A stretch of 64,000 nucleotides of DNA from Owenia fusiformis (Eukaryota > Annelida > Polychaeta > Sabellida > Oweniidae). Every line of letters starts with the position of its first letter. Position 1 is the stretch's first letter. Below the pieces are notes generated by a model. The model was not told the origin of the DNA. It did no database searches and was given only the letters and a program-made list of their open reading frames with translations. A program made the translations under genes and the position numbers. Shown here in pieces: positions 1 through 12,280 of the stretch. Location of the stretch: the NCBI GenBank assembly GCA_903813345.2, contig CAIIXF020000002.1:2644001-2708000 (forward strand). The letters are read 5' to 3'.

Positions 1-656
1 TCAAGAGTGTTATGACTTTTTTGGTATTTGGAATATGATTATACATCAATGAAAAACTGCTTCATTGATCAGTCGCTTCATTGGACAAACTAAACTTGAG
101 CAAGCGTTATGGTTGGTGATAGGGCAATCTAAGCAGCAGTGTGGAAAAAACAAAAGTAAATTAAGACGGTATTAATCTTCTATTGTAAATAAGGATAACA
201 CAACCAAAAGAGGTATTCAAAATTACGTCAACAATTTGAAATGGTATGTTATGACATTTCATAAATATTTAAAAACAAACAAGCCTACGTACTTTAAAAT
301 ACAACACTCAATTAACTTATTTTGAGTAAATATAATAACGTGGTATAGCTCTGCGATTGCAAAATAACATTGAAAAAACATCAGATTTTTTTTTCATTTA
401 ATAGGTGGGATATTATTTGATGGAAAATTTATTTTCCCTTATTTGTACATATTTTTGTAAAGGAATTTGTAAAGCAAATGGTCTAGATCTGTACTTAATA
501 TTAAAAATGAAGTGAACATGGGGGGATTTGTTAGTAATCATTTTCATAATTTCATACACTTACTACATATCCAACATATTGTTTGCTTATTCAATCTTCG
601 TTAATTTTTTTGAAACCAGAATTTTATTTAATCGATCGTTCTGGGATTGAGATATT
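1..656. other. Gene-free AT-rich flank
   Basis: No reading frame with coding character, RNA gene or clear repeat was recognised here. Poly-T and poly-A runs are the only visible structure. Confidence 0.5.
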
Positions 657-1148
657 GGAGAGGTTAAGCTACCGTATAAAATCCAAAACGCAACTTAAAC
701 GTATCAATCCCCCTATACAAATACATGTAGAGTTCACACATAAATAGCCGTTCAGCTCTAGTGTTTGTTTAGACTACACCATAGCTTGTAATGATTACAT
801 AGTATGCCATTGATGAAGTTCAATAGCTGGTTTTCTAATACATATTTTAAACGAGCTCGTTTCGTAAGATTATTGGAGTTAAATCATGCGTAACATACAT
901 CATCTTCTTCAGAAAGAATTATACTCTGCATCGAAATCAAAATTGCAAGGATAGTATTCAACAGACATGAGTATAATGATTCCCGTTGATAGCAACGTGA
1001 AATTTAAAATCTCCCGTTCTAAACACGCAACTTTGAAGTTGAACGGGTATCTGAAGTAGACTATTTAAAGCGATACAACCCTATGTTGATCCAATGTATT
1101 TTGCGTTTACGTATACGTTTTGAAAAATCGTATTTGCTTAACGTCTCC
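657..1148. mobile_element. MITE-like element with GGAGAGGTTAAGC-type ends
   Basis: The left end reads GGAGAGGTTAAGC and the right end is the inverted near-copy GGAGACGTTAAGC. Both are flanked by the trinucleotide ATT (654-656 and 1149-1151), which looks like a 3-bp target-site duplication. The interior next to both ends is rich in ACGTAAACG-type words. There is no coding capacity, so it is non-autonomous. A related element with the same ATT flanks lies at 51344-52057. A 3-bp duplication would fit PIF/Harbinger-type transposition, but the superfamily is inference. Confidence 0.55.
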
Positions 1149-1493
1149 ATTCAATCGCACTGAACGTAAAGATACGTTTTTATTGACAGTGTTCTTTGAC
1201 TTCATGTAACACAAACACGTATCAATGCGATTTCAGTCTGGTTTGCTTTATAAGCAAGATACTTGTTTATATGAGGACTTGATGTAGATTGCATAATTAT
1301 TTCTCATATTTAACTATTACAAGTAATTTGCTGTTAGGTCCAAATGGATAAGGAAAACCATGATTAAAGCTAAGTTAAATTGCATGATCAGAACTTTGTT
1401 TAATGCAGATGACATCTTATGTGTATATTAATAAACAAAGATAGTAAAAGGCCCGAATGCAATTCGAAAAACCCATTTAATAAACTACTTATA

Positions 1494-2470
1494 TAACCCC
1501 CCTATCACACCAAACTAGTTCTTACCCGTTCTTGCCAGTCCTACGAAAATGTCGTAAAACGGGCTCGATCTGGCTGCAGTCGGGATATATGCCTAAAATA
1601 ATTAGCTACTTCGTTCATAAACAGTCTTCAATACGTCCATCACGTTCGCAGTTCGTTCAGGTCGCACCACGTCGGTGTGCAACGTAGTATAAACCGTCCC
1701 TTAGTCTAGAAGGTCATCATGACCTGATTACAGAACGGTATGGTCGCCATCGAATTTTGAATCGATTCAAAATTCTAAATCACATACCCCGTCCGGGAAA
1801 GTCCATGAAGTTCGTAAACAGACCGTAGAACGTTGTAGCTACGTTCATTCAGTTCGCACACAGTTTAAAACCGATTCGGCAACGTTTTGATGATCAACAG
1901 AAAATGTTGAGCATGCTCTAAGTGCTGGAGGACCTACTCGTTCTAGTAGTTTCATGAAGTTTGTAAACAGATCCCAAACGGTTCTTAGTGGGTTCGTAGT
2001 ACGTCAAATCTTTTCGTGCACACTAGTTTAAGCCCGTTTTCGAGAACGTAGTGAGAACTAGTTCTTATGTATTGTCGTTGATTAGTAGGGTTACCCCCCC
2101 CCCTATCACACCAAACTAGTTCTTACCCGTTCTTGCCAGTCCTACGAAAACGTCGTAAACGGGCTCAATCTGGCTGTGGTCGGGAAATATGTCTAAAATA
2201 ATTTGCTACTTCGTCTTCACTACGCCCATCTCATTCGCAGTTCGTTCAGGTCGCACCAACGTCGTATAACGCGTCCCTTAGTCTAGAAGGTCATCATGAC
2301 CTGATTACAGAAAGGTATGGTCGCCTCAAAATTCTAAAATCACCTTCCCGTCTGAGAACGTTCATGAAGTTCGTAAATAGACCTTAGAAAGTTGCAGCTA
2401 CGCTCATTCCGTTCGCACACAGTTTAAAACCAGTTTTGAAGAACGCAGTGGCAACTTGTTTGGTGTAATA
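1494..2470. mobile_element. Inverted-repeat element with internal duplication
   Basis: The segment starts with CTATCACACCAAACTAGTTC near 1501 and closes near 2470 with the inverted counterpart (reverse complement CTATTACACCAAAC). A second left-end copy starts at 2102, so about 370 bp of the element is repeated: both halves carry the same words, including a CGTAAACGGGCTC-type stretch and GAAGGTCATCATGACCTGAT. The first copy ends near 2090 in a C-run. Most likely two partial copies of one non-autonomous DNA element lie side by side. No coding sequence is visible. Confidence 0.55.
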
Positions 2471-2880
2471 GCTATATTTTTGCTAACTTGTTCAATTCAA
2501 TTCACCTATGGGGGTTAACATGTAAACCTAGTCTGAGGAAAACCACTGGTCCTTAACTTTCTTTGGGGAGTATATCTCATGCCAAAATGTCATACACGTG
2601 CAAAGACGGGTTTAAATTGGCTGAACGTCCGCTATGATATCATAAATACCTGCCAAGCAAATTCAAAATGGCTTACTTCTGGTTCAGGAGCTGAACTTAC
2701 GTTTAAGCTGACTCGACTCTTCCCTCGGTAGCAGGCATGAGCTCTTGTCAACTACTCTAAAATGTGTGCAGTTGTGATCTTGTGATATACTATAGTAAAT
2801 CACTCAAGGAAATCTCAAATGCATTGATTTAATGGATTTCATGATTCTTATATATTACCTAAATGTGTGGTTACATACAT

Positions 2881-2902
2881 CAAGTGTCGTTTTTCTCTTC
2901 AG
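2881..2902 (+). promoter_or_regulatory. Probable splice acceptor ahead of the GPCR coding exon
   Basis: A TTTTTCTCTTCAG tract ends two bases before the ATG at 2905. It suggests that the 5' UTR is spliced and that the in-frame ATG at 2863 is intronic. Confidence 0.5.
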
Positions 2903-2904
2903 GG

Positions 2905-4311
2905 ATGACGCCAAGCGCATTCTTGATTGCAATGATGTTTCGATTGGTCGTCACAGCTCCAGGCGTGACTGTTCTCCAGCTGAATATAACCGACAGTGAA
3001 GGGCCCGACATAACCGATGCTTCACTAGAATGTAATGATCAAAATGTTACGACGACGCCATCAACGTACGTTAGTAATGAATCAACAAATGCTGGAGCCA
3101 ATATAACAACACAGGGACAAAACAATGCATCACTTGCTACGACTGTGTATAACATTTCAGAAAATGCTAGCACTAGCGGTGTTGCAACCAACTCTGTAAT
3201 TAAAAAAATTCCATATTACTGTGAACCCCCGTATAATGATGCCGATGGAGACCCATACCATTTAGCAGATTTTAGATCAGCTTGTTATATCGCTGCTACT
3301 GTATTTGCTGTACTTGGTATTTTCGGCAACACCTTGTCATTTTTTGTGTTGTACAAGGACCCTGCAAAGGGGACAAGTATGTTTTATTTAAAGGCATTGG
3401 CCATTGTGGATTGGTTAGCATGTGTCAGTGTTGTAGCGTTCGAGTTCCCATATTTCTTGTACCTACACACCCATCTTCTTGATAAATCAATTGATGCCAA
3501 TCACCATATGATGTCCATTTTTCCTATTACGCAGTATCTGACCATTATTTTCACTACATTTAGTTCATGGCTATTGGTGGCTATCTCGGTTGATCGTTAT
3601 ATAGCCGTTTGTCATCCGTTTAAAGCTTCAACCCTTTGTACGATAGGACGCGCTCGAATTACGTTAGCTGTTGTTACCATTTTTTCTTTTGCTATTCATA
3701 TTCCCAAGTTTTTTGAATATCGTATCAAAGATTGGGGACCGGCTGGGGGGCATCCTTGCACTCATGAAGAATTCTATACGCTTGAACTCACAAATGTCAG
3801 TGATAATAAAGCATATATGATCGGCTACAGAGTTTTCATCTATTTGATCTTTCAGCCCGTTGCTCCAGTAATAATCCTGTTAGTTCTTAATGTTCTTACA
3901 GTGCATGGCCTTAACAAGGCTGCTAAAAGGAGAGCCTTGATGTCTTGGGACGGAGCTTCATCAGTTAAAGCTGATACTAACCTCAGTGTTACTCTTATAA
4001 GCGTGGCTGTTATATTTCTCATATGTATGGTACCCTCATGTATGAACACAATGATACTTGTAATAAAAACTTTCAAAAAAGATATACTTTCAAGACATAT
4101 CTTGTCAAAAATTTCAGAGTTTAGATTCCTATTGAGAATCGTCAATTCATCAATCAATTTTTTCATATATTGCGTGGCGAGAGCAGGATTTAGAAATCGT
4201 CTAGCAGAGATGTGCTGTGGTCAAAAACCAAAAGATGGTTCTATAATTACAGGTTCAGGCACATGTACAACGAGGTCCAAAACAAGAAGTACTGAAATGT
4301 CAAAAATGTAA
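2905..4311 (+). CDS. Rhodopsin-class (class A) peptide GPCR, FMRFamide-receptor-like
   Basis: This codes for 468 residues in one exon of a seven-transmembrane receptor, presumably for a neuropeptide. The frame also has an ATG at 2863, but a pyrimidine tract ending in CAG (2890-2902) precedes the ATG at 2905. That ATG begins a hydrophobic signal-like segment, so I place the start there, just after a splice acceptor that follows an unseen 5' UTR exon. The N-terminus of roughly 120 residues is rich in N-glycosylation sequons. TM1 carries the GN pair (N142), TM2 a LAxxD-type motif, TM3 ends in DRY (230-232) and TM7 has NSSxNFFIY (414-422) in place of NPxxY, which is usual in FMRFamide-type receptors. 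TM6 has CMVP rather than CWxP. The usual Cys at the top of TM3 is not where expected (Phe at about 206). The Ser/Thr-rich tail could be phosphorylated. The GPCR call is firm; the ligand is unknown. Confidence 0.9.
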   Translation: MTPSAFLIAMMFRLVVTAPGVTVLQLNITDSEGPDITDASLECNDQNVTTTPSTYVSNESTNAGANITTQGQNNASLATTVYNISENASTSGVATNSVIKKIPYYCEPPYNDADGDPYHLADFRSACYIAATVFAVLGIFGNTLSFFVLYKDPAKGTSMFYLKALAIVDWLACVSVVAFEFPYFLYLHTHLLDKSIDANHHMMSIFPITQYLTIIFTTFSSWLLVAISVDRYIAVCHPFKASTLCTIGRARITLAVVTIFSFAIHIPKFFEYRIKDWGPAGGHPCTHEEFYTLELTNVSDNKAYMIGYRVFIYLIFQPVAPVIILLVLNVLTVHGLNKAAKRRALMSWDGASSVKADTNLSVTLISVAVIFLICMVPSCMNTMILVIKTFKKDILSRHILSKISEFRFLLRIVNSSINFFIYCVARAGFRNRLAEMCCGQKPKDGSIITGSGTCTTRSKTRSTEMSKM

Positions 4312-7300
4312 AGAATGAAATGAATAAGAAAGATCGAACTATGTGTTACTATAGATTAGGAGAATCAAGCAGAAGTTAAAGGAGGGGGGGGGGGGGTGTT
4401 TGTAGAATGAATCAGGGGAGGTTTCTCATGCATCCCGATTATCATCCAAAAAAACATAAATACACTTTTAAATATTTTATTGACTATAAGTACAGAACGA
4501 TTATCTGCCAATGTAAGTGGCATGAATGTGGATGAAGGCCATATAATATTGATTGTGCCACTTTACAGCACTTTTGACATACTATCTTAGAACTGTGATA
4601 CTGTCATAATATATACAAGATGTAAATCTTTAAATCCACTGTGATGTGTGGGACCCCCCAGGGGGTATTGGGTAAACCAGAGGGCCCTTAAATCACTGAT
4701 TGCTCAGGGTTTCCTTTTCCACTTGTTTTCAGGAACATCAACTTTGGGAAGATGTTTCATCTTAGTAAAAGGAAGAAACAATGAACCCAGTATACAAAAG
4801 TCATGGTCTCTATCACTGTTTTACTGTGCATTTAGTAATTCCACATAAGTAATTTGATGTTCTCCACACATGACACAAATTGGATTGTCTATGGATTAAC
4901 ACCCAGGTATTTTCATTTTTCAAACTTCAGAGGACTGGGAATCATTGATCGCATTCGCTTTTGAATATTGTTTCAAAAAATACTTTTACGTTCATTATAA
5001 AATACATAAATCATATTTTAATGAATAATGGCATATTAAAATACATTAATCATATTCATACTATGTCCCGATCTCATGTACATTTACTTTGCAAACAGTG
5101 AAAATAATGCTAAAACGGCCGCCTGTTGATGCTTTGAGGTGTCATCAATTGTTATTTAATCCAAATAAAGCAAACATTATTTTGTAGATTTAGACACGGG
5201 CTTTTAGGTTGTATATGCATTTTAGTCATTAAATGAACAAGAACGCTAGATTATACGTGTTAATAGGGTATCAAATTGAAATAAAATAACGAAATTCAAT
5301 ATGAACACATTAATGATAAATGACTTTCCGCTATCAGTATTAATGACTATCCGCTACTCAGAATAATTAAAATTGCCTGAACTACATGTGAAGAATCTTT
5401 CTATATAACCCCTTGAATGGTCTAATTCACTACCATCCTCAAAAACCGATCATTTAAAATATTTTGTTCAACATATGCCACGACTTGAGAGCATTTTGTT
5501 CTTCACGATTTGCTGTAGCGCTGATATGACGTCGTATTTCTCTATTTTTGTAAAAATAATCGTCGATGGGACAAATTATGTCACGCACATATTAAACAAT
5601 AACTAAAGATCTAAGAAGGGATGATAGTCATGTGATATATCATTGGAATCTTGAGTTTATGAGCATTTGTATGATGATATAACATCATATATTTTCAAAG
5701 TTTATATTCATTCCTTTCTTCCCTGGATTCAGCCTACTAAAATCCAAAGGAAAAAAATCGAGATGGGACAACTCTCTGTCACGCACGTTTAAAGGAAAAT
5801 CTCATACTTCGCTTGATCTAAAGATGTTAAACGTGAGGAATAATAAAATATGGACTATGAGCATTCTCTACATACCAAATGTGTTATCATTTGTTTTCCT
5901 GATATCATTTTAGACTGCTATTAAAAACACCCTAATCAATTTTTACAACGTCAAAATATTTTGGAACAAAAGAATGCTGAATTTGACCAAGTCATATTAC
6001 CTGGTCCAAATACATGCAAAGCAATGCAACTGAACTTAAAATTATAGTATATGTAGTATAAGGGCAATGCTTTTATGACATTAAAAAAGATCTAGTTGAA
6101 TGCCACGAGAAAAACATAATTTCGTGTATTTAAATGACGAGAGTCTTTGAAACCCGCCATATTTCTATCAATTTTTTTCTTCGTACAAAACAGACACAAG
6201 TCGCAAAATGTTTGCTATGTAAACAGAATGAATACAAAACATATATTTTTAACGTTAAGTTCTAGTTAAACATATATAGAATAAGCATAAATGACATCTT
6301 TTTCATAGGTTTGATTCTTAAATAAGATGATAAGGGCCTAAGGTCCTTACCAACAGTTATTTTTCGAGTTTTACACATTTTTACTATTTCTTGGGCATCC
6401 AAGATGGCGGATATGCGTTGATGACGTCACAAGATCATGTGACGTCATAAACGCCTATCAGCAATTTTTGTCCCATACCGAATTTGAACTAAATTGGTTA
6501 AGGAATAAAAACGTTATGACCAAATTACCATATTTCAAAATTATCAAATGCAACGTTTTACATGGTAAAAATGTGCACTTTAAAACTCAATAGAGTCTTT
6601 TAAGCGTCCCTAATCTAAAAAATAAAAAAATAAAAATTAAATATTAATATACCATGTAATTTTCATTTCAATTACCTAAGTTTTGATATCTAACATGTTA
6701 TATATTATGCTAAAACCATTGTTCAAGAGTCTTCCGAAAATAGATGTACCATTGCGCGTTAGTAATTCTGTAAATGTACATGAGACCGGGACATAGTATG
6801 ATTTTATAAATAGTAATAAAAGGCCGCAAGACGGCCCATTTTTTAAAGTATAATGACATATTAAAATACATTAATAATATGTTGTAAATATAAAAAAAAG
6901 GCCGCAAGACGGCCCATTTGAACCACACAACTTTATCAGTTTATGCTTAGCTTAATTAATGATGGGGAAAATAGGATTTAAAAGGAGATAGAGGCGGAGT
7001 TTAAATGAATTTATCTAAATCATATGACTTCATACTCAGCTTACAAGCAGTTATATATTCAAAGAAACACGTATTTACACCCCAGTCACATTTCCCACGG
7101 CCGCCGTGCGGTCTATCATTTCTGCGGCCAGTAGCTTTTCTACGCTCGCCGTAGAATTTCTGCGCTCTCATACTTTGAAGTCACATTTCCCATGGCAGCC
7201 GCACGGTGAATTTTAAATTTCTGTTGATAAATAATACTTTTTTCATTTTATTTACATCAGGACATGTGACGTTGACGTAGAAGTATTTAGTCTAATTGTA

Positions 7301-7943
7301 ACATATTTTCGTTATGAAATGACGAGGATATCTTTAATGTATAGTATATAACAGTATAATGCATGGCTCACTAATGCAGTCTTTTGTATGTATCATTTAT
7401 TTGCATATATGCATATGCAGAACATTTTTCAAAGTCATGTTACCCATTATCTTTATATACACAGAATAATAATGATATAATCAGTATTCAATCATAAAAA
7501 CTGTACATCGGTGTTGTGTTATTTTAGCATCCTTTCTAATGTGTAAATTTCCCCGTGGCACATTAAATACATTTAATGTAGACGAGATCTCTGTATAGAA
7601 GAACACTTTCATAACAGAAGCTTTTTTGTTTTCGATCAACTCAGAAAAAAAAAAAAAAATTCGAATTTTCTCTCTACATTCCTTGTTGCCCCTTTAATAT
7701 TCATTTTGTGGTACTGATAATAACAATGGAATAATCAGCATTTAAATGGTTTAAACATAATTATATATCAGTATATAAACGCTGTGTTGTTTTAGAAGCC
7801 ATTTCTTCTAAGTTAATTTTTATACAATCATTTTAGGCACATCTACATTATCTCCTATAGCACATCACTATCTCCTATTAAGCAAGTATTTTGGATCAGC
7901 TTATGGAGCGTATCTGATTACATAGATATACTTTTCCGTGATA
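4312..7943. other. Gene-free interval with small repeats
   Basis: No gene was recognised. Visible structure: a G-run near 4384; an AATAAA at about 5164 that could serve the GPCR transcript; a pair of diverged direct repeats around 5550-5800 (ATGGGACAA...TCACGCAC); an inverted pair of ATGACGTCAC words at about 6420-6450; a repeated GGCCGCAAGACGGCC hairpin at 6821 and 6898; and a repeated CACATTTCCCA-GGC-GCCG word at about 7087 and 7182. Confidence 0.5.
6818..6922. repeat. Direct repeat of a GGCCGCAAGACGGCC hairpin
   Basis: The word AAGGCCGCAAGACGGCCCATTT occurs at about 6820 and about 6897. Each copy holds a small stem (GGCCG/CGGCC-like) and follows an A-rich run. They may be the two ends of a small element or a local duplication. 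Confidence 0.5.
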
Positions 7944-8329
7944 TACAGGGTGATCACTAAGTTCTGGGAATTTATCTGTCATTTCATTATTTTTCAACCA
8001 ATTTACTTGAAATTTTCAAGGTAAATGGGGAATGTAATTTTGGGTTGGATAAAACAGTCTCATAGTCACCTGATGTCACAATGGATAATTATTGTTACCA
8101 TAGCAACATGACGAATGGCGTAGCGGGTCAAGTAAAATAAAAATGAATTCAAATTTTGCTTGATCCAAAACTATGGTTAATAAATGCCTATTTGGTGGAC
8201 ATATTTCTGTGATTTTTTATATTTTTCAAATACATCTAACTTTAGTTTCTAAAGTAGCATCTTTATTGTTATATAAGAGTGTACTTTGCTCTATTTTCGT
8301 ACCATTCATCAGCATCTCAAAGTCACAAT

Positions 8330-8652
8330 CATGACCAAAAATAGTGGGAAGTTATCTTCCATTATGACTTTGCTCCTTCCCATTACTCCAGCTGCCAATA
8401 GTACTCTTGAAGAATTAGGGTTCACACAAGTTATTACTGCCCCGTATTCATCAGACAATATTCACCAGATGAAGCACTATTAGGCTTCACTACATTTTGG
8501 GTGCTAAAGCATTATATGAGAGGTCATAAGTTTGATTCCGATAAGGGACTGAATTCAACGGCTTGAGCAAATCTTCAAGGTATACCAAAGGGAGGACTGG
8601 AACACATCTTTATGGACTAAGTTTGTCAACAACGCATGTGCGTCCAGGCTAA
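8330..8652 (+). pseudogene. Mariner-like transposase C-terminal remnant
   Basis: Around 8400-8490 the translation gives ELGFTQVITAPYSSD, which fits the PYSPDL-type motif with the last catalytic Asp of mariner transposases. After a frameshift, a stretch with HYMRGHKFDSD follows, and then VCQQRMCVQA, which resembles the usual mariner C-terminus. The reading frame is broken by the 3.8-kb insertion at 8653 and resumes at about 12437. The N-terminal half with the first catalytic Asp was not recognised. Confidence 0.65.
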
Positions 8653-8729
8653 CCCCGGCGAAATGATATTCTTGTGATATGAATATTCATGAATTATTCA
8701 TGAATATTCAGGTGTGATGAATATTGTAA

Positions 8730-10200
8730 TATCGATATGAATTGTGAAGAATAAAGATTTAACCATATTCTTGTATTTTTGAAGAATAATAAAGAATAAT
8801 TTATGTTCCTGAATATTCTACAATTTCTATGGTGAATAATTGAAGAAGAATAAAGAAAATTTTATGTTCTTGAAAATTCTTTATAATTTCACCACACTGA
8901 ATGAAGAAAATTTGGATAATTATGAAGAGCACATCTGTTCTTATATATTCTTCATTTTTTCACCACCTTGTTTGAAGGATATTTGAAGAATAATAAAGAA
9001 CATCTCTATTCTTAGATATTCTTCTTTTTTTCACTACCTTGTGTGAAAGATATTTGAATAATACTGAAGAATATTTATGTTCTTAAATATTCTTCATATT
9101 TTCACCAAAATGTTTGAAGAATATTTGAAGAATAATGAAGAACCTTTTGTATTTTTTGAAATCTTGAAAATCCTTGATATTTTCACCATGTTGTTGAAGA
9201 ATATTCAAATAATAATGAAGAACTAATATGTTCTCAGATATTCTTCACCTTTGCACCACCTAATTTGAAGGATATTTGAAGGATACGAAAGAAGATTTTG
9301 TTTCCTTGGATATCCTGAAAATTCTTCATATTTTCAACAATTTGTAAAAAGGATATTTGAATAATAATGAAGAACTAATATGTTCTTAGATATTCTTCAA
9401 TTTTCACCACCTCATTTGAAGGGTATTTGAAGAATAATAAAGAACATTTTGTATTCATGAAAATCTTGGAAATGCTTCATATTTTCACCCCTTTGTTTAA
9501 AGGATATTTGAATAATAATGAAGAATTAATATGTTCTTCGATATTCTTCATTTTTTCACCACCTCATTTGAAGAATATTTGACGAATAATGAATCATAAC
9601 CTTTCCCAGAATTCCTCAAAAAGGAAATGATTGTTTTAGGCGGGAAAAAACACATTAGTAAAACATGAAATTGAAGCTCTTGTTAAAAAGGGACATGTCC
9701 TTAAAATATGTGGAGAGAGAAACAGGAACATATGCCAAAAGGTAGGTGACACATATTATCTTGTTTAGATCAATAATTAGATAGCTATTTCCACCTAGAG
9801 AGGAGATATCTCAAGATCTGGAGTTTTCATATAGAAATCAGCCATTTTATTTTTATCTAAAGATTTATTCTTAGAAATTCTTCTTTTTCCATTCTGTTTG
9901 AAGAATATTTGAGGAATATTGGGGAAAATGTTTAATAACTTTAAGAAAAACATGAAGCTCTTTTGTAACATGGGAACAATTTGTTAAAGGGACATTTGAA
10001 TAATGATGAAGAACTAAATCACGACCTCATTTGAAGGGTACTTGAAGAATAAAAAATAACATTTGCATTAATGAAAATCTTGGAAATGCTTCATATTTTC
10101 ACCACTTTGTTTAAAGGATATTCAAATAATAATGAAGAATTAATATGTTCTTAGATATTCTTTATTTTTTCACCAACTCATTTGAAGAATATTTGAAGAA
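8730..10200. repeat. Degenerate tandem array, unit about 75-85 bp
   Basis: The landmark TTTTCACCACCT...TTTGAAG recurs near 8957, 9041, 9107, 9184, 9255, 9335, 9400, 9487 and 9558, and again near 10100-10180. Each unit holds GAAGAATATTTGAAGAATAA and a facing TATTCTTCA, so single units can fold into imperfect hairpins. Confidence 0.6.
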
Positions 10201-10899
10201 TTATGAATCATAACCTATCCCAGAATTCCTCAGAAATGAAATGATTGTTTTAGGCGGGAAAACACAAAAGTCCATGAAAGTTTATTCATGAATATTCAAG
10301 TAATTCAATTTGGAGAATTTTCGGGAAGTGTCCAAGTTGATGTTCAATTGATGTTCACGCATATTCATGAATTCTTCATGAATATTTATTCTTCATTGTT
10401 GGATTATTCATCAATATTTTACATGAATATTGATGAGCAATTCATGAATATTTAGGAATTATTCAATGCCATTTCACTGGGGTAGGGACAAAGGAGCTTT
10501 GCTTGTTGATAAATCAACTATCAATAGATGGATTTGGTTCGAATTTTATATGCTAATACTTTAAGATGAGGAATATTTCAAGAAAAATGAAGCTTAACTT
10601 GGAGAAGATTTCAAGAACATTGAGGAACTGAATATATACAGGTGATGAATATTTATTCTTCATTTAAGTAATAGTTCATGAACATACATGTGAGTTAATT
10701 CATGAATTATTCAAGAATGTTGGAGAATATAATGTTATGAATATTTCATGAATATACAGTTGGTGAATATTTCAAGAAATATGAGGTCGTATACAGGAGA
10801 TGATTTCAAGAATGTTGAAGAATATAATGTCATGAATATTTCAAGAAATATGAAGCTAAACCTGGAGAAGATTTCAAGAATATTGAGGGATAGAATATC

Positions 10900-12280
10900 A
10901 TGAATATTTCAAGAATATACGGGTGATGAATATTTCATGAATAGCCTATAGAGTTGATGAATATTTCATGAGTCCAAATTGTATTTCAGTCATATTCATG
11001 AATAGTTCAGGTATATTTATTTTTCATTGAGTAATATTTCATGAACATACAGGTGATAAATATTTCATGAATATGCAGTTGAGGAATATTTCAAGAAAAA
11101 TGAAGCTAAACTTGGAGAAGATTTCAAGAATATTAAGGGATAGAATATCATGAATGTTTCAAGAATATACTAGTGATGAATATTTTATGAATAGCCTATA
11201 GAGTTGATGAATATTTCATGAGTCCAAATTGTATTTCAGTCATATTCATGAATAGTTCAGGTATATTTATTTTTCATTGAGTAACATTTCATGAACATAC
11301 AGGTGATAAATATTTCATGAATATGCAGTTGAGGAATATTTCAAGAAAAATGAAGCTAAACCTGGAAAAGATTTCAAGAATATTGAGGAATAGAATATCA
11401 TGAATATTTCAAGAATATAGAGGTGATGAATATTTCATGAATATACAGGTGGTGAATATTTCAAGAACTATGAGGCTTGCTTTTTTCATGAATATTTCAA
11501 GAAATATGAGGCTTATTTTTCATGAATATTTCAAGAAATATGAGGCTTACTTTTCATGAATTTTTAAGGAATGTGATATCATGAATATTTCATGAATATA
11601 CGGGTGATGAATATTTCATGAATAGCCTATAGAGTTGATGAATATTTCATGAGTCCAAATTGTATTTCAGTCATATTCATGAATAGCTCAGGTATATTTA
11701 TTTTTCATTGAGTAATATTTCATGAACATACAGGTGGTAAATATTTCATGAATATGCAGTTGAGGAATATTTCAAGAAAAATGAAGCTAAACTTGGAGAA
11801 GATTTCAAGAATATTAAGGGATAGAATATCATGAATGTTTCAAGAATATACTAGTGATGAATATTTTATGAATAGCCTATAGAGTTGATGAATATTTCAT
11901 GAGTCCAAATTGTATTTCAGTCATATTCATGAATAGTTCAGGTATATTTATTTTTCATTGAGTAACATTTCATGAACATACAGGTGATAAATATTTCATG
12001 AATATGCAGTTGAGGAATATTTCAAGAAAAATGAAGCTAAACCTGGAGAAGATTTCAAGAATATTGAGGAATAGAATATCATGAATATTTCAAGAATATA
12101 GAGGTGATGAATATGTCATGAATATACAGGTGGTGAATATTTCAAGAACTATGAGGCTTGCTTTTTTCATGAATATTTCAAGAAATATGAGGCTTATTTT
12201 TCATGAATATTTCAAGAAATGAATTTTTAAGGAATGTGATATCATGAATATTTCATGAATATACAGTTCATGAATATTTC
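10900..12280. repeat. Higher-order repeat, period about 681 bp, two copies
   Basis: The landmark GCCTATAGAGTTGATGAATA occurs at 10944, 11194, 11625 and 11875. The spacings 250, 431, 250 show a composite unit of 681 bp present twice and almost unchanged. Inside it, shorter words such as GAATATTTCAAGAA and CATGAATA recur. Confidence 0.7.

Noticed and set aside
2863-2904. Upstream in-frame ATG of the GPCR
   Set aside because: It lies before a good splice acceptor, and the next ATG starts a signal-like segment.
3282-4166. Shorter frames on both strands within the GPCR exon
   Set aside because: They are shadows of the receptor reading frame, which has clear family motifs.
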